Part shown: positions 19,026 to 27,529 of the stretch, piece by piece
Layout of the letters: every line of letters begins with the position of its first letter
How positions within the stretch are numbered: position 1 is the stretch's first letter
Source of the DNA: Verrucomicrobiota bacterium
Lineage (GTDB): Bacteria; Verrucomicrobiota; Verrucomicrobiia; Limisphaerales; JACPZS01
DNA length: 47,684 nt
Assembly: GCA_016195385.1 (NCBI GenBank)
Contig: JACPZS010000047.1
Location: 1 to 47,684, forward strand
Direction of reading: 5' to 3'
Notes under the pieces: model-generated
The model's input: only the letters and a program-made list of their open reading frames with translations
Databases searched by the model: none
What the model was told of the DNA's origin: nothing
Program-made: the position numbers and the translations under genes

Positions 19026-19325
19026 ATGAAACCGGTGGATATTCAACAGGTCGGCAACGAGTTGGCGATTCGGTGGGACGACGGCGGCGAAAGTTTCGTG
19101 CGCCTGGAGGCGCTGCGCCGCGCGTGTCCGTGCGCCGGTTGCAAAGGCGAGATGGACATCCTCGGCAATGTTTACAAAAATCCCGACAAGCCGCTGACGC
19201 CCCAGGCGATTCAGCTTCGACGCGTGATGCAAGTCGGCGGCTACGCGATTCAACCCGTCTGGGGTGACGGCCACTCGTCCGGAATTTTCGCTTTCGATTA
19301 CTTGCGCCGGGTCGCGGGAAGTTGA
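19026..19325 (+). CDS. DUF971 family protein (gamma-butyrobetaine hydroxylase-like N-terminal domain)
   Basis: 99 residues forming one DUF971 domain: LAIRWDDGGESFVRLEALRRACPCAGC, spanning residues ~13-39 (only described here by its landmarks: WDDG, LRxxCPCAGC), then VGGYAIQPVWGDGHSSGIFAFDYLR as a second block (VGxYAIxxxWxDGHxxGI). The paired Cys residues and the His resemble the zinc-binding site of the N-terminal domain of gamma-butyrobetaine hydroxylase. In bacteria the stand-alone domain is widespread, often linked to Fe-S or Mrp/ApbC genes; here no such neighbour is present. Function not assigned. Confidence 0.88.
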   Translation: MKPVDIQQVGNELAIRWDDGGESFVRLEALRRACPCAGCKGEMDILGNVYKNPDKPLTPQAIQLRRVMQVGGYAIQPVWGDGHSSGIFAFDYLRRVAGS

Positions 19326-19367
19326 GCGACAACCAACTACTTCGCACCTTTCGGCCGCGAACCGTGC

Positions 19368-20720
19368 CTACGGCTTGATGTTGTCCGGCGTGACTTGAAC
19401 CTGCGTCGAAAGCTTGTAGATGTCGCCGGTGGAAGATTTCAATTCCACTTCGGCCATGAAGGCGGTGAAACCTTTTTCCGGTGAATCGATCTCGGCGTTG
19501 GCGATGCTGCTGCCGGGTTTGATTTCCAATTCGCGACTCGACCATTTGTCATCGCGGAAGTCGCGATCCGTCGAGTGCGCGGACCAAAGGCGGATTTTTT
19601 GCGCGGCACGGTTGACTTTGACGGAGACGCTGGCCGGCCCGCTCGCGCCATCTTTGAGCTGCCATTCCATCGTCGGCAGTTCCTCACGGTCGGCGATGAT
19701 TTGAAACCACGCGGCCAGCGTTTGAATCGCCTCCTTGCCGCCAGCGAGGTCGTGGCCCGCGTTGGGCGTCTGGAAGATGAGTTTCGGACCGGGGAGATCG
19801 TTCCAATAATGGCGCAACGAATCGACCATCCAATAAGGATCGTTCGTGCCAAGCAGCAGCAGCTTGGGCATCGTGTAGCGCTCGCGATAGCTGTAAGGAT
19901 CAACCCAACTGCGAATTCTCACGACCGCCGGATCATCCTGCTTCTTGTCGAAACCGATCGCAGTGTAGTCGTTGATTTCCTCGCTTTGCCGGCCGTAAAA
20001 TTTTTCCGCCCACCGGAGTTGCTCGCGCATGTTCAACGTGTCGATCACCATCGGCGCGATGGCTTTGACGCGCGGATCGACGGCGGCGCTCAGCCAGGTC
20101 GTCCAGCCGCGTTTGGAAGCGCCGCTGATGACGAAGCGTTCGACTTTCTGGTTGAATTCCTTCGCGGCGAACGCCTGCACCGTGTCCATCCCGCGCACGG
20201 CACTCTTCACCATCGGGAACAGCAGCGGCCACGTCTCGTCGCCAGACTTCACGTATTGATCGAACGTGTAAGCGATGAGCGCGTCTTCCTTGCGCCCGTC
20301 GTAAAGCGGCTGGTTGGGAATTTTGTTAATCACGCAAGCGAGCGCACCGGCCTGTTTGGCGATGAGAATGAAATGTTCGAGATCCTTGTCGTCAATCGAA
20401 CCGTAGCTGCCGCCGGTGACGAACAGCAACGCGATGTCCGCATTGCGCACGGTCGGGGGCTTCACGACCATGAGGTGATGGCTCCAGAACTGTCCGCGCC
20501 AGGTTTGGGAGACGAGTTCGAGATGCGTGACGCTGCAGTCTTTGAGTTTCTTTTGCTCGCAGCGTTTCCAGTTGAAGCTCGCGTCAGGCTGATTGACGTA
20601 ATTCTCCAGCGCGCCGGCGCGCGCGGCCGGAACGGGCACGCACACGGCAACGAAAATGGAAACGACGAGCAGGCTTAGTTGCCTGGTGCGAAAAAGCCCC
20701 CGGAGGTTGATTTGAATCAT
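19368..20720 (-). CDS. PhoPQ-activated pathogenicity-related (PqaA-like) alpha/beta hydrolase
   Basis: 450 residues with an N-terminal signal peptide (cleavage near ARAGA, residue ~36). It matches the PhoPQ_related family: YVNQPDASFNW and TSQTWRGQFWSHHL-type openings, and an alpha/beta-hydrolase core. The likely nucleophile is Ser202 in ISGASKRGWTTW, the acid Asp294 in GTNDPYW, and the base His323 in AGHDL. The C-terminal ~100 residues form a beta-sandwich. The family is named after a PhoP-regulated Salmonella gene and its substrate is unknown. It should be periplasmic or secreted. It stands alone, downstream of the glycogen phosphorylase terminator. Confidence 0.88.
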   Translation of the reverse strand: MIQINLRGLFRTRQLSLLVVSIFVAVCVPVPAARAGALENYVNQPDASFNWKRCEQKKLKDCSVTHLELVSQTWRGQFWSHHLMVVKPPTVRNADIALLFVTGGSYGSIDDKDLEHFILIAKQAGALACVINKIPNQPLYDGRKEDALIAYTFDQYVKSGDETWPLLFPMVKSAVRGMDTVQAFAAKEFNQKVERFVISGASKRGWTTWLSAAVDPRVKAIAPMVIDTLNMREQLRWAEKFYGRQSEEINDYTAIGFDKKQDDPAVVRIRSWVDPYSYRERYTMPKLLLLGTNDPYWMVDSLRHYWNDLPGPKLIFQTPNAGHDLAGGKEAIQTLAAWFQIIADREELPTMEWQLKDGASGPASVSVKVNRAAQKIRLWSAHSTDRDFRDDKWSSRELEIKPGSSIANAEIDSPEKGFTAFMAEVELKSSTGDIYKLSTQVQVTPDNIKP

Positions 20721-20820
20721 GCGCCATTACCGACCGCCGTCGATGGCTTCGTCAAGCGGGAAGTCGAATCCCTCGAATTGCACGCGTCGGCGGCGTTTGG
20801 TCAATCGCCTCGGTGGTGAT

Positions 20821-20841
20821 AAAAATTTCCGACGGCGGAAA
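20821..20841 (-). terminator. intrinsic terminator of glycogen phosphorylase
   Basis: A 6-bp stem (tttccg / cggaaa) with a 4-nt loop lies 9 nt past the stop codon at 20851. On the minus strand it is followed by a T run (plus-strand aaaaa at 20821-20825). Short but correctly placed. Confidence 0.55.
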
Positions 20842-20850
20842 CTTTCCAAG

Positions 20851-23358
20851 TTAGCGCGTGCCGAGTTCGATGGACACCGGCGAGACTTTCCAAATGTCCT
20901 GGCAGTATTCACGAATCGTGCGGTCGGAGGAAAAATAGCCGACGCGCGCCACGTTCAGGATCGACATGCGCGTCCACGCCTTGGTGTCGCGATACGCCTC
21001 GCCCACGCGATCCTGACAGGCGATGTAGGATGCGTAATCGGCCAGCAGCATGTACGTGTCGTGGTGCAGCAGATGATCGACGAGCGAGTGAAACAGATCC
21101 GGTTGTTCGGGGGAAAAAAAACCGGAGTGGATTTGATCGAGCACTTCTTTGAGCGCCGGATTGCCGTTGTAATAATCCCACGGACTGTAGCCGCGCGATC
21201 GCGCCTCGTTGACTTCGGGGGTCGTCAGGCCGAACAGGAAGAAATTTTCGTGGCCCACTTCGTCGCGGATTTCGATGTTCGCGCCGTCGAGTGTGCCGAT
21301 GGTCAGCGCGCCGTTCATGGTGAATTTCATGTTGCCGGTGCCGGACGCTTCCTTGCCGGCCGTGGAAATTTGCTCGGACAAATCGGCGGCCGGATAAATC
21401 TTGTGCGCGCTCTTGACGTTGAAGTTCGGATAGAACGCGACCTTCAACCGATCCCGCACCGCAACGTCGTTGTTAACGACCTGCGCGACTGAGTTGATGA
21501 GTTTGATGATCAGCTTGGCCATGAAATAACCTGGCGCCGCCTTGCCGCCGAAGATGAACGTGCGCGGCGTGAGCTCCGCCGCGGAATTGTGCCGGAGGCG
21601 ATTGTAGAGCGTGATGATGTGGAGGACGTTCAGGTGCTGGCGCTTGTATTCGTGCAGGCGTTTGACCTGGATGTCGAAGAGCGAGTCAGGGTTCAATTCG
21701 ACTCCAATCCGATGATGCAGCACCTGCGCCAGCGTGCGTTTGTTGGCGAGCTTGATCGCGCGCCACTCGCGCTGAAATTCCGGATCCTCGGCGAATTTTT
21801 CGAGTTGGCGCAGTTGATCCGTCTGCTTGATCCAGCCGTCGCCGATTTTGCTCGTGATCAAATCCGTCAGCCGGGGATTGCTCAACACCAGGAAGCGGCG
21901 CGGCGTGACGCCGTTGGTCTTGTTGTTGAATTTCTCCGGCGTGAATTCGTAAAAGTCGCGTAGCACGCCTTCCTTGAGCAAGTCGCTGTGCAATCTGGCC
22001 ACGCCATTGATCGAATGGCTGCCCGCGCACGCCAGGTTCGCCATGCGCACGTAGCGATCACCGGCTTCATCGATCAGCGACATGCGGCGGAGGCGCTCGT
22101 CGTCGTTTGGAAAACGCAGCCGCACTTCGTCGAGAAACCGCCGGTTGATCTCGTAAATGATTTCCAGATGCCGCGGCAGGACGCCCGCAAACAACGGCAC
22201 CGACCAGCGCTCCAGCGCTTCCGGCAGCAACGTGTGGTTCGTGTAGCCGAAGGTCTTTTGCGTGATGGCCCACGCCGGTTCCCACTCGACTTGATGCTCA
22301 TCGACGAGGAGGCGCATCAACTCGGCGACCGCGATGGCCGGATGGGTGTCGTTGAGCTGGACGGCGAACTTTTTGTGGAAGCCGTCGAAATTTTTGTCGC
22401 GCTGAAAATAGAGCCGCAACATGTCCTGCAACGCGCACGACGCGAAGAAGTATTGCTGTTGGAGGCGAAGCTGCTTGCCTTGCGGTGATTCGTCGTTCGG
22501 GTAAAGCACCTTGGTGATGTTCTCCGAAACCATCTTCTCCATCACCGCGCCGTAATAGTCGCCCGTGTTGAACGCGTGAAAATCGAACGACTCCGACGCC
22601 TCCGCCTTCCAGAGCCGGAGCAGGTTCGCGCTGTTCACCTTGTAGCCGAGCACGGGCGTGTCGTAAGCCATGCCGCGCACGACACGGTGCGGGATCCAGC
22701 GCACGCGGTAATTGCCATCCGCGTCGTGGTGGCCTTCCGTGCGGCCGCCAAACTTCACGTCGAAGGTGATCTCCGGCCGCGGGATCTCCCACGGATTGCC
22801 AAAGTGCAGCCACTTGTCCGTCAACTCGACCTGCCAGCCGTTGCGGATGTCCTGATCAAAAATACCGAATTCGTAACGAATGCCATAACCAAACGAGGGA
22901 ATCTCCAGCGTGGCAAGCGAATCGAGAAAACACGCCGCCAGCCGGCCTAAACCGCCGTTCCCCAAACCCGGTTCCGCTTCCTGATCGAGCAGATCCTGAA
23001 GATCGAGTCCCAGGCTTCGCATCGCCTCGCGCACCTCCTCATAAATGCCAAGGTTGATCAAATTGTTGCCGAGTTGCGGCCCCATTAAAAACTCCGCCGA
23101 CAGATAGCAGACGGTGCGGCTTTGCTGTTGGAGATATGTTTCGGCGGTGCGAATCCAGCGTTGCAGCAGCCGCTCGCGCACGGTGTAGGCCAGCGCCATA
23201 TAGTGATCATTGCGCGTGGCGACGCTCGGAAAGCGCGCCTGGAGGTATGAGAGGTTGTCGAGAAAGGCGCGCGCGATGGTCGCGGGTGCCAGTCCGGTGC
23301 GAATGTCACCGGACGGAGTGGCGGACTTGGCAGTGGCCTTGGAGGCGGTGCGTTTCAT
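20851..23358 (-). CDS. glgP: glycogen/alpha-glucan phosphorylase
   Basis: 835 residues, the usual length for the GT35 family. It releases glucose-1-phosphate from alpha-1,4-glucans using phosphate and PLP. Diagnostic segments are LSAEFLMGPQLGNNLINLG, EPGLGNGGLGRLAACFLDS, the active-site VQLNDTHPAIAVAELMRLL, and the PLP site EASGTGNMKFTMNGALTIG, where Lys of the GNMKF motif (about residue 678) binds the cofactor. A ~30-residue Lys/Ala/Ser-rich extension precedes the catalytic core. It is cytoplasmic and a single gene, with a hairpin at its end. No other glycogen-metabolism gene is present in the window. Confidence 0.97.
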   Translation of the reverse strand: MKRTASKATAKSATPSGDIRTGLAPATIARAFLDNLSYLQARFPSVATRNDHYMALAYTVRERLLQRWIRTAETYLQQQSRTVCYLSAEFLMGPQLGNNLINLGIYEEVREAMRSLGLDLQDLLDQEAEPGLGNGGLGRLAACFLDSLATLEIPSFGYGIRYEFGIFDQDIRNGWQVELTDKWLHFGNPWEIPRPEITFDVKFGGRTEGHHDADGNYRVRWIPHRVVRGMAYDTPVLGYKVNSANLLRLWKAEASESFDFHAFNTGDYYGAVMEKMVSENITKVLYPNDESPQGKQLRLQQQYFFASCALQDMLRLYFQRDKNFDGFHKKFAVQLNDTHPAIAVAELMRLLVDEHQVEWEPAWAITQKTFGYTNHTLLPEALERWSVPLFAGVLPRHLEIIYEINRRFLDEVRLRFPNDDERLRRMSLIDEAGDRYVRMANLACAGSHSINGVARLHSDLLKEGVLRDFYEFTPEKFNNKTNGVTPRRFLVLSNPRLTDLITSKIGDGWIKQTDQLRQLEKFAEDPEFQREWRAIKLANKRTLAQVLHHRIGVELNPDSLFDIQVKRLHEYKRQHLNVLHIITLYNRLRHNSAAELTPRTFIFGGKAAPGYFMAKLIIKLINSVAQVVNNDVAVRDRLKVAFYPNFNVKSAHKIYPAADLSEQISTAGKEASGTGNMKFTMNGALTIGTLDGANIEIRDEVGHENFFLFGLTTPEVNEARSRGYSPWDYYNGNPALKEVLDQIHSGFFSPEQPDLFHSLVDHLLHHDTYMLLADYASYIACQDRVGEAYRDTKAWTRMSILNVARVGYFSSDRTIREYCQDIWKVSPVSIELGTR

Positions 23359-23486
23359 AGAATTGGGATTGTGCAGCGGATGATTTCGTGGGCGGGGCTT
23401 TATGTCAACTTGTTGTTTCTAAACGTGTGACGAAGTGACGAGTGACGAAGGGAAGACTTTTGCGGTATCCGGCGCGGACGATTCAA

Positions 23487-23605
23487 CCACAGATAAGCGC
23501 AGATGCGAAAGTGTTTCGAGCAGGTAAACGGCATCACTTGAAGGGTCACACGGCTCAGGCACAAAAAATCCAAGCGGCCTATGTTTCATCTGCGTTTATC
23601 CGTGG
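23487..23605. repeat. intergenic inverted-repeat element
   Basis: Two 19-nt arms, 23487-23505 (ccacagataagcgcagatg) and 23587-23605, are inverted copies with two mismatches around an 81-nt centre. The arms resemble the 'accgcagat-aacgcagat' type of intergenic repeat that I have seen scattered in many bacterial genomes. The element lies between the glycogen phosphorylase start and the end of the GNAT-type gene, and is probably a non-coding repeat or a mobile-element derivative. Confidence 0.5.
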
Positions 23606-23624
23606 GTATCTGCGGTTTCCAAGA

Positions 23625-24923
23625 TCAATTCCCGGCCGCGGCGGAAATGGATTTGAACGGATTTCGTTGCGGCGCTTCTTCGTGCGGAACGGCACCGAGG
23701 ATTCCGCGCAGCATCCAATTCAACGCCGGCACGCGATGGCGCAGCCAGACAGTCATCGGCTCGGGTTTAGCGCCGAGCGCGGCTTTGGGTTCCAAAGCCG
23801 TGCGTCCGAGTGAAAGTCGCTCGCAACGCCACGCAATCGCATCGCCGATGGTACTGTGCAGGAGACGAAGATAAATCGGCAGCCCTTCTGCGGCGGCCGC
23901 GCGATCGAATCCAATGTAGTACGCGATGGCCGTCGAGCCGTCGCGCAGGCTAGTGACGAAACCAAGGATGTCGTCGCCGCGACGCACGACCGTGCAACGA
24001 AAATCATCGCCGAGAGCGCGGGCGAGCGCGGGCAGGCTGGACTCGCCGAGCGTCACGAGCCGGACGGACGCGTTGCCTTGCACGGCCCGGTAAAGTTCAT
24101 GGAGCCGGCGGGCGTGTGGCGCGAGATCAACGAGCGGCTCGATGGTGCAACCGGCGTTGAGAAGTTTCTTCACTTGATCTTTTACGTTGCGACGATACTT
24201 GGCGTCAAGCGCGGTGAGGTAGTCATCGTAGTTGCGCCACGCGGGGTCAATGGGCAACACCATGTTCGGTTCCGTTTCGAGCGGGCGATAGCTGAAACGA
24301 CGAAGTGTTTCGAGACCGCTCTGCTGTTCGGTCAAATCTTTCACGAGCACGAAATTCGTCTGCCCGGTGAGCCGTTCGGCTCGGCGAATGCGATAAAGAG
24401 CCTCGGCGATGCCGGGCCAAACTTCAGCTGGATCTTCACCGCGAGCGAAGGCGATGCCGTGAAAACCCCACGAAAGAAGATTGCCGGCGACGAGGATACG
24501 TTCGCGCAATTTTGCGCCGGCAACTTTGGCGACCGGTGATAGCGCGCGGCGCAGCAGACTGGAAGAATCTTTTCCGCTCGCGACATTTTCTTCGCGACGC
24601 AACTGCTCACCCGTGACGGAGACAATCTGTGCCGCGAGGATGGCAGCGGGTTTGTCACCACGAAAAACCATCGCGTAACGCGGTGTGATGTTTTCCGGCC
24701 CATGTTGTTCGAGAACGCGCAGCACATCGCGGCGCAGAAAAAGGTTGCCTTCCGATGTAACGGAATCCCACGTCTCGCGGTCGAGATAATCAACGCGATC
24801 CGCGAACGCAAAACCTAAACCCGTCGGACGGTGGCGTTCTTCGTGGCGTTCACGCAACGCGCGGAGCGAAGCCGTGACTTTGCGCAGCGGGTTCCTCGAT
24901 TTCGCTTCGTCGTTCATAACCAT
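23625..24923 (-). CDS. FemAB/BioF2-like GNAT-fold acyltransferase
   Basis: 432 residues. The second half resembles the Acetyltransf_6 (FemAB-like, double-GNAT) family: YDDYLTALDAKYRRNVKDQ (about residue 235-255), YRAVQGNASVRLV, a strand-helix segment FVTSLRDGSTAIAYYIGFD, then LPIYLRLLHSTIGDAIAW and LSLGRTALEPKAALGAKPEP, which form the typical G-R/K C-terminal acyl-acceptor block. The first ~100 residues are a less conserved N-terminal extension. Such enzymes transfer acyl or aminoacyl groups, often to peptidoglycan or extracellular polysaccharide precursors; the substrate here is unknown. No export signal. A second in-frame ATG is at 24917. Confidence 0.7.
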   Translation of the reverse strand: MVMNDEAKSRNPLRKVTASLRALRERHEERHRPTGLGFAFADRVDYLDRETWDSVTSEGNLFLRRDVLRVLEQHGPENITPRYAMVFRGDKPAAILAAQIVSVTGEQLRREENVASGKDSSSLLRRALSPVAKVAGAKLRERILVAGNLLSWGFHGIAFARGEDPAEVWPGIAEALYRIRRAERLTGQTNFVLVKDLTEQQSGLETLRRFSYRPLETEPNMVLPIDPAWRNYDDYLTALDAKYRRNVKDQVKKLLNAGCTIEPLVDLAPHARRLHELYRAVQGNASVRLVTLGESSLPALARALGDDFRCTVVRRGDDILGFVTSLRDGSTAIAYYIGFDRAAAAEGLPIYLRLLHSTIGDAIAWRCERLSLGRTALEPKAALGAKPEPMTVWLRHRVPALNWMLRGILGAVPHEEAPQRNPFKSISAAAGN

Positions 24924-24956
24924 TCAGCTTACTTCGCGCCGCTGGGGGGCACCTGG

Positions 24957-25448
24957 TCAGATGTTTCTTAACTCTTCCTCGATTTGGTTCAGAAGTGTGC
25001 TTCTAAGTGTCAGTCGTTCCTTCTTGAACTCGATCCAGCCTTTGAGCCATTGAGTATCCGCCAAACGATATTTCATCAGCACTGCCACGCTACGAAGATC
25101 GTTGTCGTAAGAGTCTGGCGGCGCAGTAGCAAGGGCAGAAAAAACATTGACTAACTGTCCGACCGCTTCTGGCGACCAGTTTGGAAGGACGCGAGTGAAT
25201 ATTTTGTGTCTCAACCAGCAATTGTCGCGCATCAATCCTTCAGAAATCTCTTGGATGGCCGGCTCACCCAACCGTCCAAAAAATGCGGCGAATACATCCG
25301 CAACAGGAGACTCGGCGACCCGCATCCAGCGCACCATATCCCGCATGACCGGGCCGACCGCAGGATACCCCATCTGAACAATGCGTTCCGCTGCGAGTAA
25401 GTCGTCACCATTCTTGGGCATAATCCGCATGAGCTCCTTGCGTGTCAT
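24957..25448 (-). CDS. DUF5071-like protein
   Basis: 163 residues from the ATG at 25448. The longer frame reaching 25934 overlaps the S15 hydrolase on the same strand and reads as its shadow, so it was rejected. The N-terminal half matches DUF5071 as I remember it: LMRIMPKNGDDLLAAERIVQ, GYPAVGPVMRDMVRWMR, a Pro-x-Ala turn (ESPVADVF), GEPAIQEISEG, and a W-x-x-H/Y-K block (CWLRHKIFTRVLP). These are HEAT-like helical proteins of unknown function, often found beside immunity-type genes. Base composition is lower in GC than both neighbours, suggesting acquisition. It sits between the S15 hydrolase and the GNAT-type gene, 33 bp before the latter's start. Confidence 0.65.
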   Translation of the reverse strand: MTRKELMRIMPKNGDDLLAAERIVQMGYPAVGPVMRDMVRWMRVAESPVADVFAAFFGRLGEPAIQEISEGLMRDNCWLRHKIFTRVLPNWSPEAVGQLVNVFSALATAPPDSYDNDLRSVAVLMKYRLADTQWLKGWIEFKKERLTLRSTLLNQIEEELRNI

Positions 25449-25531
25449 GTCATGCCTATGTCCAACGCGTCGTTGGTTACGCTGGGCAACAAGTTTCGAG
25501 ATTGCATTCCGACGATCCCGGTTAGTCGAAA

Positions 25532-27430
25532 CTATTTCCCGCCCACTGGCAACACTTGCACCGTGAGTGACGATGCGGCATTGCCGCTGCGATACACGCG
25601 CTGAGTTGCTTTCCGAAAATCTTCGGGCTTCGCGGTCGGAATGTTCACGAAGGTCTGCGGATTGCGATCGACGAGCGGGAACCACGAGCTTTGTACCTGC
25701 ACCATCACGCGATGGCCGCGGCGGAAGGTGTGGAAGATGTCGGGGATGTCGAACCCGACCTTCGTCACTTCGCCGGGCTTGAACGGCTCCGGCTTCTCGA
25801 AGCTGTTGCGGAATTTCCCGCGGAACACGTCGCCGCGCACGAGTTGCTGGTAGCCGCCCATCGCGACGTGCGCGGGATTCGGATTCGGATCGGGCGAGTC
25901 GCCGGCGTAAACATCCACTAACTTCACGACCCAATCCGAGTCCGTGCCGCTCGTGGAGACGTGCAGCGTCGCCTTCAACGGGCCGGCGAACGTGAGGTCT
26001 TCCTCCAGCGGTTCAGTTTCGTACACGAGCACGTCCGTTCGCGACGCGGCGAAACGCTGGTCATGCACCGGATAAGAGCGCGGGTAGCCGGTCGCGACTT
26101 CGAGTGTGTAGGGCACGGGCTTCGCCGGATCGCTCACGTATTCGTCGAACGCATTCGCGCCGTCGCCCGGCGGATTGAAATCGAGCGCGCCACCCGCGTG
26201 GAAATAAAGTGCGCGCGGCGCGGCTTGCTTCGGTGGCCAGGCGTCGAAGCGCCGCCACTGGTGCGTGCCCGTCTCAAAGACCGTTGCTTCGGTCGCGGTG
26301 TAATTTGTGTCGTCCTTGAGGTAATGCCGGAAGAACGGCAGTTCGATCTGCTCGCGAAAATACTCCGACGTCTTGGCGTGAAAGTTAATGTCGCCGAGTT
26401 TGTCGCCATCGCCGCTGCCCCAGCCGCCGTGCGCCCACGGCCCCATCACGAGCATGTTGGTGATGCCGGGGTTCTGTCGTTCGGTGCTGCGATACACTTC
26501 GAGCGGGCCGAACAAATCCTCGGCGTCGTACCACCCGCCGACCGTCATCACGGCGCAACGGACGTTCTTCAAGTGCGGGCGGATGTTGCGGGCCTGCCAG
26601 TAAGCGTCATAAGTGGGATGGGCGAGAAACTCGTTCCACTCCGGCGCGCGGCCTTTCAGCAATAGTTTGTCGGAGTTCGCGAGCGGCCCCATGCGCAGGA
26701 AGAAGTCGTAGCCATCGGGTGTTTTGAAATTGAACGACTTGAAATCCTCGTGCAACGGGTCTTCGACTTTTTGCGCGAAGACGAAAAAGAAATTGAAATT
26801 CTGCGAGAGAAAGAACGCGCCGTTGTGGTTGATGTCGTCGCCGATGAACCAATCCGTCACGGGTGCCTGTGGCGACGCGGCCTTGAGCGCCGGATGCGAA
26901 TCGATCATCGCCATCGACGTGTAGAAACCCGGATACGAAATGCCGAACACGCCGACGTTGCCGTTGTTGTTGGGGACGTTCTTCACCAGCCAGTCGATCG
27001 TGTCGTATGCGTCGGAGTTTTCATCGGCGTCCTTCGGTCCCTTGTTGGGATTGAACGGCCGGACGTGCATGTAGGTGCCTTCGGAGCCGTAGCGCCCGCG
27101 CACATCTTGCGTCACGAGGATGAACTTGTCCTTCGCCAGCGTGCGGAACGAGCCGCCCGGGTTGTTGTAATTATCCGCGCCGTACGGCTTGAGCGCGTAG
27201 GGCGTGCGCGTGATGACGATGGGCCACGGCTTGGCATCCTCCTTCGGCACATAGACGCGCGTGAACAGCTTCACGCCGTCGCGCATCGGGATGCGGTGTT
27301 CGTACTTGGTGTAATTCTCGGCGAACCACGAGGCGTTGGTGTCACCGGATGACTCGGCGGCAAATGCGCGCGATGAAAAAAGCAGGCCGCCGAGAATGAC
27401 ACGGGCAAAAAGGCGAAAGCTGGAGTTCAT
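25532..27430 (-). CDS. CocE/NonD family (S15-like) alpha/beta hydrolase, exported
   Basis: 632 residues from the ATG at 27430, chosen because it starts the signal peptide MNSSFRLFARVILGGLLFSS with cleavage near AFA. The first domain carries MRDGVKLFTRVYVP, TRTPY, QDVRGRYGSEG and the nucleophile elbow GISYPGFY (Ser165). The acid is likely the Asp of GGWYDAED and the base the His of GPWAHGGW. The C-terminal jelly-roll begins near LTFAGPLKATLHVSTSGTDSD (landmark FAGP, STSGTDSD). Family members cleave acyl esters, amides (e.g. cocaine esterase, glutaryl-7-ACA acylase) or X-Pro dipeptides; the substrate is not predictable. It is probably periplasmic. Confidence 0.92.
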   Translation of the reverse strand: MNSSFRLFARVILGGLLFSSRAFAAESSGDTNASWFAENYTKYEHRIPMRDGVKLFTRVYVPKEDAKPWPIVITRTPYALKPYGADNYNNPGGSFRTLAKDKFILVTQDVRGRYGSEGTYMHVRPFNPNKGPKDADENSDAYDTIDWLVKNVPNNNGNVGVFGISYPGFYTSMAMIDSHPALKAASPQAPVTDWFIGDDINHNGAFFLSQNFNFFFVFAQKVEDPLHEDFKSFNFKTPDGYDFFLRMGPLANSDKLLLKGRAPEWNEFLAHPTYDAYWQARNIRPHLKNVRCAVMTVGGWYDAEDLFGPLEVYRSTERQNPGITNMLVMGPWAHGGWGSGDGDKLGDINFHAKTSEYFREQIELPFFRHYLKDDTNYTATEATVFETGTHQWRRFDAWPPKQAAPRALYFHAGGALDFNPPGDGANAFDEYVSDPAKPVPYTLEVATGYPRSYPVHDQRFAASRTDVLVYETEPLEEDLTFAGPLKATLHVSTSGTDSDWVVKLVDVYAGDSPDPNPNPAHVAMGGYQQLVRGDVFRGKFRNSFEKPEPFKPGEVTKVGFDIPDIFHTFRRGHRVMVQVQSSWFPLVDRNPQTFVNIPTAKPEDFRKATQRVYRSGNAASSLTVQVLPVGGK

Positions 27431-27529
27431 GCGGGGCATTGTCCGCGTGCCAACGTTTCCGGCAAGCGAGAAGTTGAAGTCACTTCCAGTCGCGCGCGGC
27501 AATTTAGCCGGCCGGTCGCAGCGCCAGCC

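Noticed and set aside
25449..25934. N-terminal extension of the DUF5071-like gene
   Set aside because: It overlaps the S15 hydrolase coding region and is Arg-rich shadow sequence; the ATG at 25448 starts the recognisable domain.
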